Assembly (NCBI RefSeq): GCF_905220565.1
Contig: NC_059406.1
Coordinates: 9,992,001-10,056,000 of the forward strand
From: Melitaea cinxia
Lineage: Eukaryota; Arthropoda; Insecta; Lepidoptera; Nymphalidae
Direction of reading: 5' to 3'
DNA length: 64,000 bases
The translations under genes were made by a program, and so were the position numbers. Positions 53,011 through 63,739 of this stretch are shown piece by piece. Numbering within the stretch: position 1 is the stretch's first letter; each line of letters begins with the position of its first letter. Under the pieces are notes generated by a model that saw only the letters and a list, made by a program, of their open reading frames with translations, searched no databases and had not been told where the DNA came from.

Positions 53011-53015
<5 letters not shown>
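52862..53015 (+). repeat. Fragment of the ACCGACTTC MITE-like family
   Basis: GGGTTTCCCTCGATTTCTCTG, CAGATCCTGGTTTCC and CCAACAAAAAAAGAATT match the centre of 56715-57306. Confidence 0.55.
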
Positions 53016-53019
<4 letters not shown>

Positions 53020-53042
<23 letters not shown>

Positions 53043-53305
53043 TACTAAACTAATTTAATCACAAGAATTTCATACAATTTTGCGATTAAATTAGTTTAAT
53101 CATTACTTAAATTTTAAGTACTTTTCGTGCAACGGCGTATGACATTAAAAATATTGCGCTAAAACTTCTGAGATCTTTTCTTAGTCATAGAACTTAGAGG
53201 ATTGAAATAAACGGTAGGTATTCATTACATCGTCTGGGTCTCTTGTAAAGATGGGGGTTTCACAAGGCTCGATGGTGGATCCATTTTTATTATGCGACTT
53301 CAAAA

Positions 53306-53346
<41 letters not shown>

Positions 53347-53485
53347 CGCAAGAATTGTATGAAATTCTTGTGATTAAATTAGTTTAATCTCTACTTAAAT
53401 TTTAATTTTGTTTCGTGCAACTCGGCGATAGTGACTGAGTTTCCTGATTAATGTGTCATGATGAACACAGTTAAATGCCTTGGAT
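53020..53485. mobile_element. LINE fragments in opposite orientations around inverted repeats
   Basis: The plus strand at 53120-53300 encodes Jockey-like RT sequence (LKLLRSFLSHRT, then SSGSLVKMGVSQGSM). The minus strand at 53410-53485 encodes the segment that normally precedes it (SKAFNCVHHDTLIRKLSHY). An approximately 30-bp inverted repeat (AATCACAAGAATTTCATAC at 53057 and its reverse at 53350) and two A(n)(TA)n runs (53009-53041, 53308-53342) frame the plus-strand piece. Frames are broken. Confidence 0.55.
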
Positions 53486-53490
53486 ATTTT

Positions 53491-53776
53491 TTTTTTAATG
53501 TCACTAGGTCGGCAAACAAGCGTACGGCTCACCTGATGGTAAGCGATTACCGTAGTTTATAGACGCCTACAACACCAGAAGCATCGCAAGCGCGCTGCCG
53601 ACCCAATCCCCCCCCCCCTCCAGGAGCTCTGGTCACCTTACTCACCAACAGGAACACAATACTGCTTGAAAACCGTATTATTTTGCTGTGATCTTCTGTA
53701 AGGTCGAGGTACTACCCCAGTCGGGCTGCTCCATATTTTGAGCAGGAAATTCCTGCTGTGCCCTACCTCAGTTAAG
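53491..53776 (+). repeat. GTCGGCAAAC-family repeat, well preserved
   Basis: Over about 280 bases it matches 6038-6311 with few changes; a run of C is at 53609-53618. Confidence 0.65.
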
Positions 53777-54898
53777 GATATATCACAGAATACACCTAAA
53801 GCATCACACAACTCCTCCCACGCGTTGCCTGTCGAAGTAAAAAGCTCTACACCAGCTTTAGTTGTTGAGCATCCTCTAGTGAAGTCGAATTGCATGTTAT
53901 GTAAAAGTTTATTTTATATGAAATTAATTAAAAGCTGACCGATAACCACTTTTTTAAATAGTTTCTTTATAAATACCTATGAGGCCTTTAAAGCAATCAA
54001 TCAATCAATAAATACCCATGAGATTATTTATTTATTTATTTAAATACAAAAAATTATACATCATTTTATCTATTTAATTTTAAATTTAAAATATCTAAAA
54101 TTGTAATTGTATTAATGGTTTATTAGAATGTTTCTTTTGTCATTGTTTTTAAATTATCATTTTAATGTATTCTAGATTCAATTGTATTTTACTGTGTGGA
54201 ATGTATGTTCTTGAATAAAGAGTTATCACTATTATAAAACAAAATTTTCTGTTGGATACCATTATACGTCGGATAAAAACTTTATCGGCAACTGAAAGAG
54301 ATCAATAGTATCGTTCCTAGTGAACCTCACTAACAATAGGTACAAGAAATGATTAAATTTCTTACAAGTATTAACATATGTACAATTTTATTTTTATGTT
54401 ACCCACACATAAGCTGCCCGCTGGGGCGGTCAATTTTTGATATGATATTCAAAAAGTATTAACATATACGAGCCTAAATGTAAGGAACCCTAAATGTGCC
54501 CAGTTATATTATCTTTGTGTATAACAATAATATTAATACTAGTTCTTTATATAGGAGTGTGATTGAAAATTCAGATATGAATACATAAGTTGTTTATTGA
54601 CAAAATTTGTCATTATGCCATACAATCTTAAATCTATCAGAATAAGCCAATTTTATGTTACATCAGTACATATTACACCATTTCCATCACATTACAGCAA
54701 AATAACTATTACATAAAATAAAATATAAGTAAAAAACTTAATTATGAATCTGTATAACAATATAATAAATCATAATTTGTGATTAAATTAAATATGTCTT
54801 TATTAGGGCTAATCTTTCACTGATTGCTGATTATAACTGTTATAACAGTGTTGTGTTGTTGCTGAGTATAACTGATAATTGTTGAATTCTACAAAAAG
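53777..54898. other. AT-rich stretch
   Basis: Contains a short piece of the tRNA-like family at 54396-54460: CCCACACATAAGCTGCCCG then GGGGCGGTCAATTTTTGATATGA. Its left part is the reverse of 22169-22190. Otherwise nothing recognised; part could be 3'UTR of the minus-strand gene at 56002. Confidence 0.4.
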
Positions 54899-55167
54899 TT
54901 GTGTGGCTACGGCTTTAAAGAATATAGCAACCCCCTCTCTTCCCGTGGGTGTCGTAAGAGGCGACTAAGAGATAACACAGCCAGCAGATGTCGGGATAAT
55001 CATCCAACTGCTGGTTTTGAAAGACACAGGCCGAAGACGGGCAGCACCGTCGTTGGTGCGACAAATCCAATCCTGCGGCCACCAACCCGCCTGCCCAGCG
55101 TGGTGACTATGGGCAAAACACATTAGTTAACGCCATTTTTAGTGTGAACTTGCTGAAATGATGATGA
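54899..55167 (+). mobile_element. RTE-like LINE 3' end
   Basis: GAATATAGCAACCCCCTCTC, GTGTCGTAAGAGGCGACTAAG, CACAGGCCGAAGACGGGCAG and GCCTGCCCAGCGTGGTGAC, ending in (GAT)n. Confidence 0.6.
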
Positions 55168-56001
55168 TGAATACTGTTATATAGTTTTACCAGCAATCAG
55201 TGAAACAAGCCCTAAACCTAATAAATTTTTATTTTGATATGAGTTATATTAATATTTTGTACTTTCTAATAAAATTTGATTGCAACTTTAGAAGTGTAGT
55301 TTAAAATAATATCACAAATATTTTGTAATGATCCCTTAGCTGACATCATACTATTATTACTAAAAAATACGAAACCTATGCATTATTCAAGTGTTGTAGT
55401 TTCTCAATTAGTTTTCTTTTGTTAAGTAAAGTAAGACATCACAATAAAAAACAAACAAAACTCGTTTATAGCTACTATGTCTTCCTGACTTTTAAATTTT
55501 TAAATATACATAAACCATTTTTACTGCCAGTCCTTAGTCATTAGAATAATCATAAAACATTAATTATATTCTACTTATACTAATAATAAAAGTTCTTATA
55601 AATAATAAAAATTCTTGACTCCAAAAATGATACAAAAGACCAGTTAAAATAAATGGTACATTTTAAGAATAATTAATTATATGCAGACTTTTAAAAAATT
55701 AATTAATAAAACGAATTGTACAAAAGTCAGATCTAACATTTCAATAAAAAAAACTACAGAAATAATTAATTCAAAAACAACTGTATGCAATCAGGGTTTA
55801 CATCTCATTGTAAGAGAGAGGGTGGATAAAAATTCACTAAAAACACTTGGTAACAGAGTATACGAATGGTACTATAAAATTATATACACATATTTTTAGC
55901 CTACTTTGCACCACTTACAACCAAAAATTCTCCATGGTTAAACTACATATAACGAATTTAAGTCAGCAATTAAGGGATATTCATGTTAACATTCTGAAAT
56001 A
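55168..56001. other. AT-rich stretch, probably 3'UTR of the next gene
   Basis: Directly after the minus-strand stop at 56002. No repeat found. Several AATAAA words on the minus strand; the true 3' end cannot be chosen. Confidence 0.35.
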
Positions 56002-58058
56002 TTATCCGTAATCTGTGCCATAAGAAGTTAGACCTTTATATTGAATAGCGAAAGAAACAGCGGCATCAAGGAAATCATAATGATTGTTCATTAATTCACT
56101 GTCATTCGCGCTCACATTTTCCTCTCCATCATATTCATTATTATTACTATTTACATTATCAGTTTCATTAAAATATGGGTACGAAGAGCTTGATGTTTCA
56201 GGATAAAAAGACAAAGGTAAACTACTGTTGACATTTTGTTTATTATTGTTGAAATTCCACGAAGTAGAAGTTTCATCATTATTTATTTGTTTATCTACCG
56301 TTTTAGGTTGTGTGCTGCTCTCATCATCTGACAAAAGTGGACTTCCAGGAGGTGACATAAATAAATCTTTACTTGAATTTTGTGATAGTTCATTTGTATT
56401 GCTACTACTTGCGCTTGAGTTGTTTTGTAAGCCATGCGCTGATATTGCCATAAGAATGGCCTCATTTTCTATGCTATTATCTCCTGGCAAGTTGTTAATA
56501 AACTCAGCAGCATCAAGAGCAAGAACTCTGTTATTGTCCATATCAGCAGGCAAGGGCGCTATCATCCAGTTGTCTAAGACACGGTTTATTGTATTGTCAA
56601 CAAAACATTTTGCCATCTGAAACATAGATAAAAGAAGATGATGGTTATGGTAAAGAAGATGGGTAAGAATATATTTTCTTTTATGTTGTAAATATATAAT
56701 TGTGTTTGCTTGCAAACGAAAAAAAAAACCGACTTCAATTACAATCGACGAGAAATACAACGTAGATCGGCGAATAAATAGTCAAGTAACTACGCGTTAT
56801 CAAAGATTACTCAAAAAGTAGTTATGAGATCTCAATAAAATTTATATGTGACCATATGATAAACATCAGCTTTCGATTAAATTAAAAATTATTAAAATCA
56901 GTACACCCGATAAAAAGTTATTGCAGATTTTCAAGAGTTTCCCTCGATTTCTCTGGGATACCATCATCAGATCCTGGTTTCCTTATCATGGTAATAAACT
57001 AGGGATATCTACTTTCCAACAAAAAAAGAATTATCAAAATCGGTACATCCAGTAGAAAGTTATGCGGTATAATACCATGTAGGTCGACGAAAAAAGCGTC
57101 AAGTAAAAACGCATTATTAGATATAACTCGAAAAGTAGTTGTTAGATCTCAAATAAATTTAAATGGGACCAATTGACACACACTACCTTTCGATAAAAAA
57201 AAAATTTGTCGAAATCGGTCCACACGTTCAAAAGTTCTGATGTAACATACATAAAAAAAAATACAGTCTAATTGAGAACCTCCTCCTTTTTAGAAGTCGG
57301 TTAAAAAGAAAAAGTAATATTATCTCACCCATTTATTCTCACAACCTTTTGCATTTCTAGCGTAATAGAAACCATGTAACAGTTTATCTAAATTAGTTTT
57401 TTAACAGTTTATTTTTTAATTTTTAACAGTATAGTTTTTTATTTTTTTTTTTTAATTTTTAACAGTTTATTTAATTTTTACCCGACTGCCAAGGAAGGGT
57501 TATTTACTTTTTTTAACAGTTTATGTAAATTTAGATGTGTTTAAACATTACCTGTCTTGCTTGCCACCGTGCAATACACTGATCTTCAATGTCTTTATTT
57601 GAATAAACCATGGATTTAGGTATTGGAGTCCGGTCACCAGTACTGCTGCCACTTTCACTAACATCTCGGCTATTATTTTCAAAAGAACTAATATATCTCG
57701 GATATGAAAGTTTGTCTGTTGAAATGCTTGAACTAGGTAATATTGGCGTATTGGTATCAGTGATAGAATCCAATGAATTGAAATCTTGTTTAAATAGATA
57801 GTCACCTAATATTTCAAGGTTTTGCTCAGTATTTCCCACTAATTTAGCCCCACATTTGTGTTCAGTTGAGGAGCCGGCTCTATTAGTTTCGTTTATTGTG
57901 TTAGATTTCACCTCAGCAATTTCATTTTTTAAATGATATTTGCCTTTAACTTCCCAAGCAAAGCGTGCTTTCTTAAGTGGGCGTTCAGGCTCTGTTGTAG
58001 CGTCGCCATTTTCTTGTCGTTTACTTGACGACTCCCCAGAATTTCCAGGAAGATTCAT
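56002..58058 (-). CDS. Unrecognised conserved-looking two-exon gene, 373 residues
   Basis: I cannot name it. Exon 1 is 57552-58058 (ATG at 58058, first in frame) and exon 2 is 56002-56616. They join in phase 0 (CAG|GTAATG, GTTTCAG): 1122 nt. Patches that look constrained are the N-terminal PLKKARFAWEVKGKYHLK (basic, nuclear-signal-like), CIARWQARQ joined by the splice to MAKCFVDNTINRVLDNW, ENEAILMAISAHGLQ, the MSPPGSPLLSDDESS phosphorylation-like acidic stretch, and the C-terminal FLDAAVSFAIQYKGLTSYG. The rest is Ser/Asn-rich. No signal peptide, membrane segment or enzyme motif. The helix-rich patch across the splice and the basic motif suggest a nuclear adaptor, which is inference. Its intron carries a MITE. 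Confidence 0.8.
56715..57306 (+). mobile_element. MITE-like repeat with ACCGACTTC...GAAGTCGGT ends
   Basis: AAAAAAAACCGACTTCAATT at the left and TAGAAGTCGGTTAAAAA at the right, with two related halves each containing AGTCAAGTAA and AAAATCGGT-type words. It is in the intron of the 373-residue gene. Confidence 0.7.
57307..57551. repeat. T-rich intron end with repeated TTTTTAACAGTTTA
   Basis: Four spaced copies of TTTTTAACAG(T/A)(T/A)TA between 57400 and 57525, plus CCCGACTGCCAAGGAAGGGT, a repeat-family word. It is the donor-proximal part of the minus-strand intron. Confidence 0.5.
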
Positions 58059-58439
58059 CGTATTGTGATTATCAAAAGCAAAACTGTCATTAGTAAACAA
58101 ACACTGACATAATTAATTACTAACATATGATTGACTGACAAGTCGTTAATTAGGCAGCAAAAAGTTATTTTTTCAAGTTTATATTCTCAAATTACTCACA
58201 ACAACTAAAAACCAGGATACTTTTTCAAATGTGTGATTCAAATAAGCCTTATTTTGTAAATGATGTAGGTATTGAATGTTATTAATTGTTATTCATTGTA
58301 TGAAATAGTATAAACTTGCACAACTCTGGGTTGCTATATAATCTGTGACATATCAACATTGACATTTCTGTTAAGGCCATTTCACATGATAGACATTACA
58401 ATACAAATTACATATTACAATGAACGTAATTAGGTATGT

Positions 58440-59595
58440 TTTATTGCTTCGTTCTCGCCATTGAACTGAAATTTCTACAAACTTTTTTCATTAGAGATAT
58501 AAAAGATGAAAATAACCTTATTTCCAAAGATCATTCAGAATGGCTAAACGTAGTTGCCGGCGTTCCACAAGGTGGCGTGTTGTCTCCACTTCTATTTTCT
58601 ATCTTCATAAACTCTCTCGGTCCTCATATATCTTCTCACTACCTGTATGCAGACGAACTCCAAATTTATGCCCATGGAAAATTAGTTGACTTACCGACCT
58701 CCATAAATAAGTTAAATAGCGACTTAAAAAGCATTTATAGTTGGAGTAATTCTTATGGTCTAAACGTTAATCCTTCTAAGTGTCAAGTTATTATCATCGG
58801 TAGTTCAAAACTAGTAGCTCGAATTGACTGGTCACTTATACCACCCGTCATTTTTAATAACACTGTGATTAATTACAGCGAAAAAGTAAAAAACCTTGGT
58901 GTAATATTTGATAGTCACCTCTCGTGGACACATCAACTAAGTGAGTTAAGTCGCAAGTTATTCGCAGCTATCGGATCCCTCCGCCGGCTTCAATACTTCC
59001 TTCCTATGTCTACCAAAATTGCGTTAGCACAGTCACTCCTATACTCGTATATCGATATTTGTTACCTAGATCTTAAGGAGGAGCAGCTAAATAAGCTTGA
59101 GCGTCTCCAGAATATCTGGATACGGTTCATATTTGGTCTTCGCAAATATGACCATGTATCCGATTTTCGTAATCAACTCAAGTGGCTGCGTATCCGCTCT
59201 CGCAGGGATACTCACATCCTCTCTTTGCTTTATTGTGTGTTTTTTCATCCAGATACTCCTCTTTACCTAAAAAATAACTTCGAGTTTCTCTGTGACACTC
59301 ATGAGCGTTCACTCAGGTCATCTTCAACCTTAATACTCAAAACTCCTTCCCATACTACTTCCTTTTATTCAAACTCCTTCTCTGTTAAAGCTGTACAGCT
59401 TTGGAACAATCTTCCTCTTTCTATTAGGCAAGCTCAATCTCTATTCTGTTTTAAAAAATATCTAAAGGCTCATTTTTTGTCCCTAAATAACTGTTAAATA
59501 TCATCTTCGCAATATATCATATAGTATTTGCGTATGTAGTATATATGGTGTATGTATGAAGTAATGTATATGTAGTGTTTATATAAATGTATAAT

Positions 59596-59634
<39 letters not shown>

Positions 59635-59907
59635 GTATTATATGTGTATATATATGTATTATATGTAGTATATTTACTTATTTTTATATCATATAGCTTG
59701 TAAACTCCATGCCAATTCTTTATCAACTATTTGTACACTTCCCTACCGCTTCTCATTTTATATGCCCTGTCCTATACCCTAATGTTGTCTGGAAGAAATC
59801 GCTCTTAGCGATAAAACCGCCTTTGTACATCTTTCTTCGTATGTATCCCTTTTTGTAACATTTCTTTGTAGTGTACAATAAAGAGTATTTATTATTATTA
59901 TTATTAC
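58440..59907 (+). mobile_element. CR1-like LINE, 5'-truncated
   Basis: It starts within the reverse transcriptase, runs through the C-terminal domain and 3'UTR, and ends in (TTA)n at 59889-59907 after ACAATAAAGAGTATT. The 3'UTR has AAATCGCTCTTAGCGATAAA, shared with the tails at 27913 and 31601. A (TA)n tract at 59606-59628 lies inside the 3'UTR. Confidence 0.8.
58508..59497 (+). CDS. CR1-like LINE reverse transcriptase, C-terminal part
   Basis: An open frame of over 300 codons copies LINE RNA in intact relatives. Visible motifs are WLNVVAGVPQGGVLSPLLFS (RT block 4), YLYADELQIYAHG (the catalytic block, where relatives have YADD; here the second Asp is Glu), LNVNPSKCQVIIIG, KNLGVIFDSHLSWTHQ and the C-terminal NNLPLSIRQAQSLFCFKKYL. 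The endonuclease and the front of RT are missing, so it cannot act alone. The single open frame indicates a fairly young copy. No start codon is meaningful; the boundary given is where homology is clear. Confidence 0.8.
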   Translation, partial: ENNLISKDHSEWLNVVAGVPQGGVLSPLLFSIFINSLGPHISSHYLYADELQIYAHGKLVDLPTSINKLNSDLKSIYSWSNSYGLNVNPSKCQVIIIGSSKLVARIDWSLIPPVIFNNTVINYSEKVKNLGVIFDSHLSWTHQLSELSRKLFAAIGSLRRLQYFLPMSTKIALAQSLLYSYIDICYLDLKEEQLNKLERLQNIWIRFIFGLRKYDHVSDFRNQLKWLRIRSRRDTHILSLLYCVFFHPDTPLYLKNNFEFLCDTHERSLRSSSTLILKTPSHTTSFYSNSFSVKAVQLWNNLPLSIRQAQSLFCFKKYLKAHFLSLNNC

Positions 59908-61350
59908 CATTTTGATATATTTTCTTACAGACCCGGGTGTAACCCTACAGGCAAAACGATTGAGAAAGTTTTTCATTTTACTACGGTATTTTACGGTTTA
60001 GTTGGTGTTGATATTGGTGGTTGGTACCTATATCAAGAATATTTTGCTGTTTAGCAATGGCCAGTGTTTTTTTTATCAAGCAATACATATTTATTACTTA
60101 ATAATAGATGTAACCCTTTTTCTACGTGGAGAAAGAGGCCTATTCCCGGCAGTGGGATGATACAGCCTGAATTTATGCATATAATACTTTGCTAACGTTT
60201 AAATGCAATATAAACTTAGGAATAGAAGTTTAGTCGTTGTTAAATATTCGATATAAATATGTTTTTAAGTAAACAAATATGTTTAATTTAGTTATTTTAT
60301 TTATAGCAATATTACAACTATATTGTTATTTGTTGCAGGTATTACTTCCATAATGTAATTTTAAAACGCAATTAGTAATACCTTGCAATCTGTGGGACCC
60401 GTACCTAATACAACAAGAAGCTATACTAAACTACTATAACTTCCTTCTATTTTTTTTTAGAAATATTTATCTAGTATGATTAAATTTATATAGTATGTGT
60501 ATACTATATTATCTTCTCACTATTATACATACGAATTCGTTAGGTCCCCATTTATTTTACATTTCCCGATTTGTATCAAGACGAAGTTACTTATTAAAAA
60601 CAACATATTAACTAAACAACATATTTATTAATAATAGGAACCCGCTCAAACTTCGTGTTAACGAGTTATCGTAACGCATTGACACCTAATCACCTAAAAT
60701 AGGGGGAAGGCGTCCTGATTAGTTAATACGACGATTACGGGCAGTCTGTTCCTAAGCGTCGCCCGTACGTGGCCTAAATGCTGGTCACCGTATGAAATAA
60801 AGTTATCAAAATATTATATTCCCACTTCTACCAATTAGAAAGGATCTTAGAAGTTTATTGAAGCTACGACAATGAAGGTATGTATTTCAATTTTTATTTT
60901 TTTTTTCCTTTGTTGTATATGAGATCTTAGCTGTAAATGGCACACGAGACAAGGGATTCCGGGATGTGTTTAATGAATTAATAACATTGTCTTCGTTCAT
61001 TTGTCGTACTTCAATAATTTATTTTAGTAGTAACTACATAAAAGAAAATAGATTAGTATATATGAAGGTATATATATATATATATATTATTACCATTTTA
61101 TAACGTTCTTTCAATTCATTTTAATTTGATAAGTTTAGTGTATCGTGTCTCTGTTGACTGTTATGAGTATTGATTTGACAAATTTATATATCCCTTATTC
61201 AAACTTCTATTATAATGACAGATTATATCTTATTTTAATTTAAAAGTAATGTTATAAAATAATTTATTTTATATTTTAACGTTACATTTTAATATTTTTC
61301 AAAATAATATAATGTTTTATTCGAACCAAACATAAGCAGTTTTCTTTTAA
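59908..61350. other. Intergenic stretch after the LINE
   Basis: An RTE-like LINE tail fragment is at 60103-60172 (GGAGAAAGAGGCCTATTCCC). At 60872-60877 an ATGAAG directly before a GTATGTATTT donor-like site could be the tiny first coding exon of a plus-strand gene running past the window, but no second exon is seen. (TA)n at 61070-61087. Confidence 0.3.
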
Positions 61351-61549
61351 TCTTAATATATATAAATCTCGTGTCACAATGTTTGTCCTCAATGGACTCC
61401 TAAACTACTTAACCGATTTTAGTCAAATTTGCACACCGTGTGCAGTTTGATCCAACTTAAAAGATAGGCTATATTTTATTTTGATATATTATGTTATTAT
61501 TATATTTCAGAAAAAAATAAGGTGATACGAAGTTCGCCAGGTCAGCTAG
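61351..61549 (+). mobile_element. Short Helitron-like element
   Basis: TCTTAATATATATAAATCTCG at the start after A, GCCAGGTCAGCTAG at the end before T, with GTTTGTCCTCAATGG and AACCGATTTTAGTCAAATTTG inside. A diverged relative of 1112-1314. Confidence 0.7.
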
Positions 61550-61662
61550 TAAAATTTTAAATTTTAATTTACAGCGTTATCAAAAATAAATAAATTTGTA
61601 ATTATTATCAAGAGTCTATAATAATATCTTTGGGATTTTGCTAATGACTGATTATATTGTGA

Positions 61663-62105
61663 CTAGCTCCCGCCCCGGCTTCGCACGGGTGCAATGCTGA
61701 TACTAAATATACTACAGAATGTTTTTATTTATAGTGTGAAGCTAGCTTATGACATAGTTATTAACATAATAACAACAACATTCAAATATGCGTCGTTAGA
61801 TTACACACGTTGTTACAGAATGCGTTGAAGAAATAAAGGTTCACTGCTCGTTCCCTGTAGGCGATAGCGTGATAATATGTAGCCTGTATGTTGACCCGAC
61901 TTCTTAATAATATTCGTGCCAAATTCGAAGTAAATCCATGCAGTACTTTTTGAGTTTATCCCGGATATACATACAGACAAACAGACAAAAATTCTAGAAA
62001 CTATATTTTTGGCTTCGGTATCGATTGTAAATAAAACTCCTATTCTTTTAAAGAAATTGTCAATGTACAGTTTTGACTTTCTTACCATTTTATTATATGT
62101 ATAGA
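61663..62105 (-). mobile_element. Helitron-like element, full length
   Basis: CTAG at 61663-61666 with CCCGCCCCGGCTTCGCACGG, and GA (TC on minus) at 62104-62105 after TATTATATGTATA. Reverse of 47738-48182. Confidence 0.75.
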
Positions 62106-62219
62106 TAATCAAGTATTAAATATACCTCCTGATTTTTAACATTATAAAATTCATAATTAGGTAGGTATTTCATTCGGGTAATCAAACGTCACGGTCACTT
62201 TTAGAAACAATACACATTA

Positions 62220-63409
62220 TCTATAATAATAATAATATATATAAAAGCGAAAGGTCACTCATTCATCACGAAATCTCCGAAACTATAACACCTACAAACT
62301 TGAAATTTGGCAGGTAGGCTCCTTATAAGACGTAGGCATCCGCTAAGAACGGATTTTACGAAACTCGACCCCTAAGGGGGTGAAACGGGGGTTGGAAGTT
62401 TGTATGAAAGTCCTATGTTTTTGAAGTAAGAGACTTAAAATTTAAAATGTAAGCTCTATAGATGGTGAAAAGGTGACCAAATAATGAATATTTAGAAATC
62501 AACCCCTTTTTGGGGTTAAAACGGGGGATCGTAGGTTGACTCACTGATCACGAAATCTCCGAAACTATAACAGATACAAACTTGAAATTTGGCAGGTAGT
62601 TTCCTTATGGGGTGTAGACATCTGCTAAGAACTGGTTTTATGAAATTCAACCCTTAAAGGGGTAAAACGGGGGTTGGAAGTTTGTATGAAAGTTCTATAT
62701 TTTTGAAGTAAGAGACTTGAAATATAAAATGTGTGCTCTATAGATGATGAGATGGTGTCCAAATAATGCATCGTAATCTATATATATAAAAGAGAAAGGT
62801 CACTGACTCACTCATCACGAGAACTCAAAAACTGCTGGAGGGTTCATCCATCCAGGATGGACAAAGATGAAATTTGGCAGAGAGGTAGATTATAGTTAGT
62901 AGACGTCCGCTAAGAAAGGATTTTGCGATATTCCACCGCTAAGGGGCTTAATTGGGGTTGATAGTTTGTATGAAACATATAAGTTCGCCTGATAGGTTAT
63001 TTAAACTGCTGCCTGAAAATAAAACTAAGAATGTGGTGTATAGAGAGGTTTTATAAAAACAACTATTATATTATACTAAATTGTGCCTTTTAAAAAGTTA
63101 TTCAGTGTGATAAGCATTTCAAGTAACTGAAATAAAACAATAATTTGCGTTAAACATCTTAATAGTAATGCATATCTTTATAACCACGCGGATGTAGTCG
63201 CGGGCAACAATTAGTGTATTATAAAACAAAGTATCCAAAAGTGTATGTGATAGATTCCCTCAAAATCTACTGAACGGATTTTCATGCGGTTTAAGAAGAG
63301 GGTTTACGTAACGGCTAAACCGATTTTGATGAGAGTTTCACTGGAAGTTTGCCGGGAAAACTTTGTGACACACTGATTTCAACGCGGGCGAAGCCGCGGG
63401 CACAGCTAG
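62220..63409 (+). mobile_element. Composite Helitron-like element with three 5'-type units
   Basis: The last unit, 62777-63409, has its own TC start and the CTAG end (AAGCCGCGGGCACAGCTAG). It is preceded by two units of about 283 bp (GAAATCTCCGAAACTATAAC, CGGGGGTTGGAAGTTTGTATG), and the set begins after A with TCTATAATAATAATAATATAT. It is the inverted partner of 2354-3640. Confidence 0.65.
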
Positions 63410-63739
63410 TTTAAAATAAACTTATGTAAATAAAACATAGTAATAATAATTATAATATGCTTTTTATCCAAAAACTATTGGATTTGATATTATTTCTCTT
63501 TTGACGTAGGTATGTAATGTTTAATTGTACAGAAACAAAAAAAAAATCACCCATACTGAGTTTAGAAAAATAGCTACATCGAATCTTAATTCTACACGCA
63601 ATAAATAGGTAGCGATACATGATTACCTAATTTTAATTAATTTTTAATATGGTAGCATGTGCGTTGTTGACATTTAAAACAACGACGAATACACCTTAGT
63701 TGCGGGGTACTCGTAAACAAAGTTTTAGTTGTATAAGTG
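63410..63739. other. AT-rich stretch, nothing recognised
   Basis: No gene or family seen on either strand. Confidence 0.4.

Noticed and set aside
58371..58440. Another copy of the TTAA element because of TTAAGGCCATTTCACA
   Set aside because: Only the first dozen bases resemble the terminus and no second end is present nearby.
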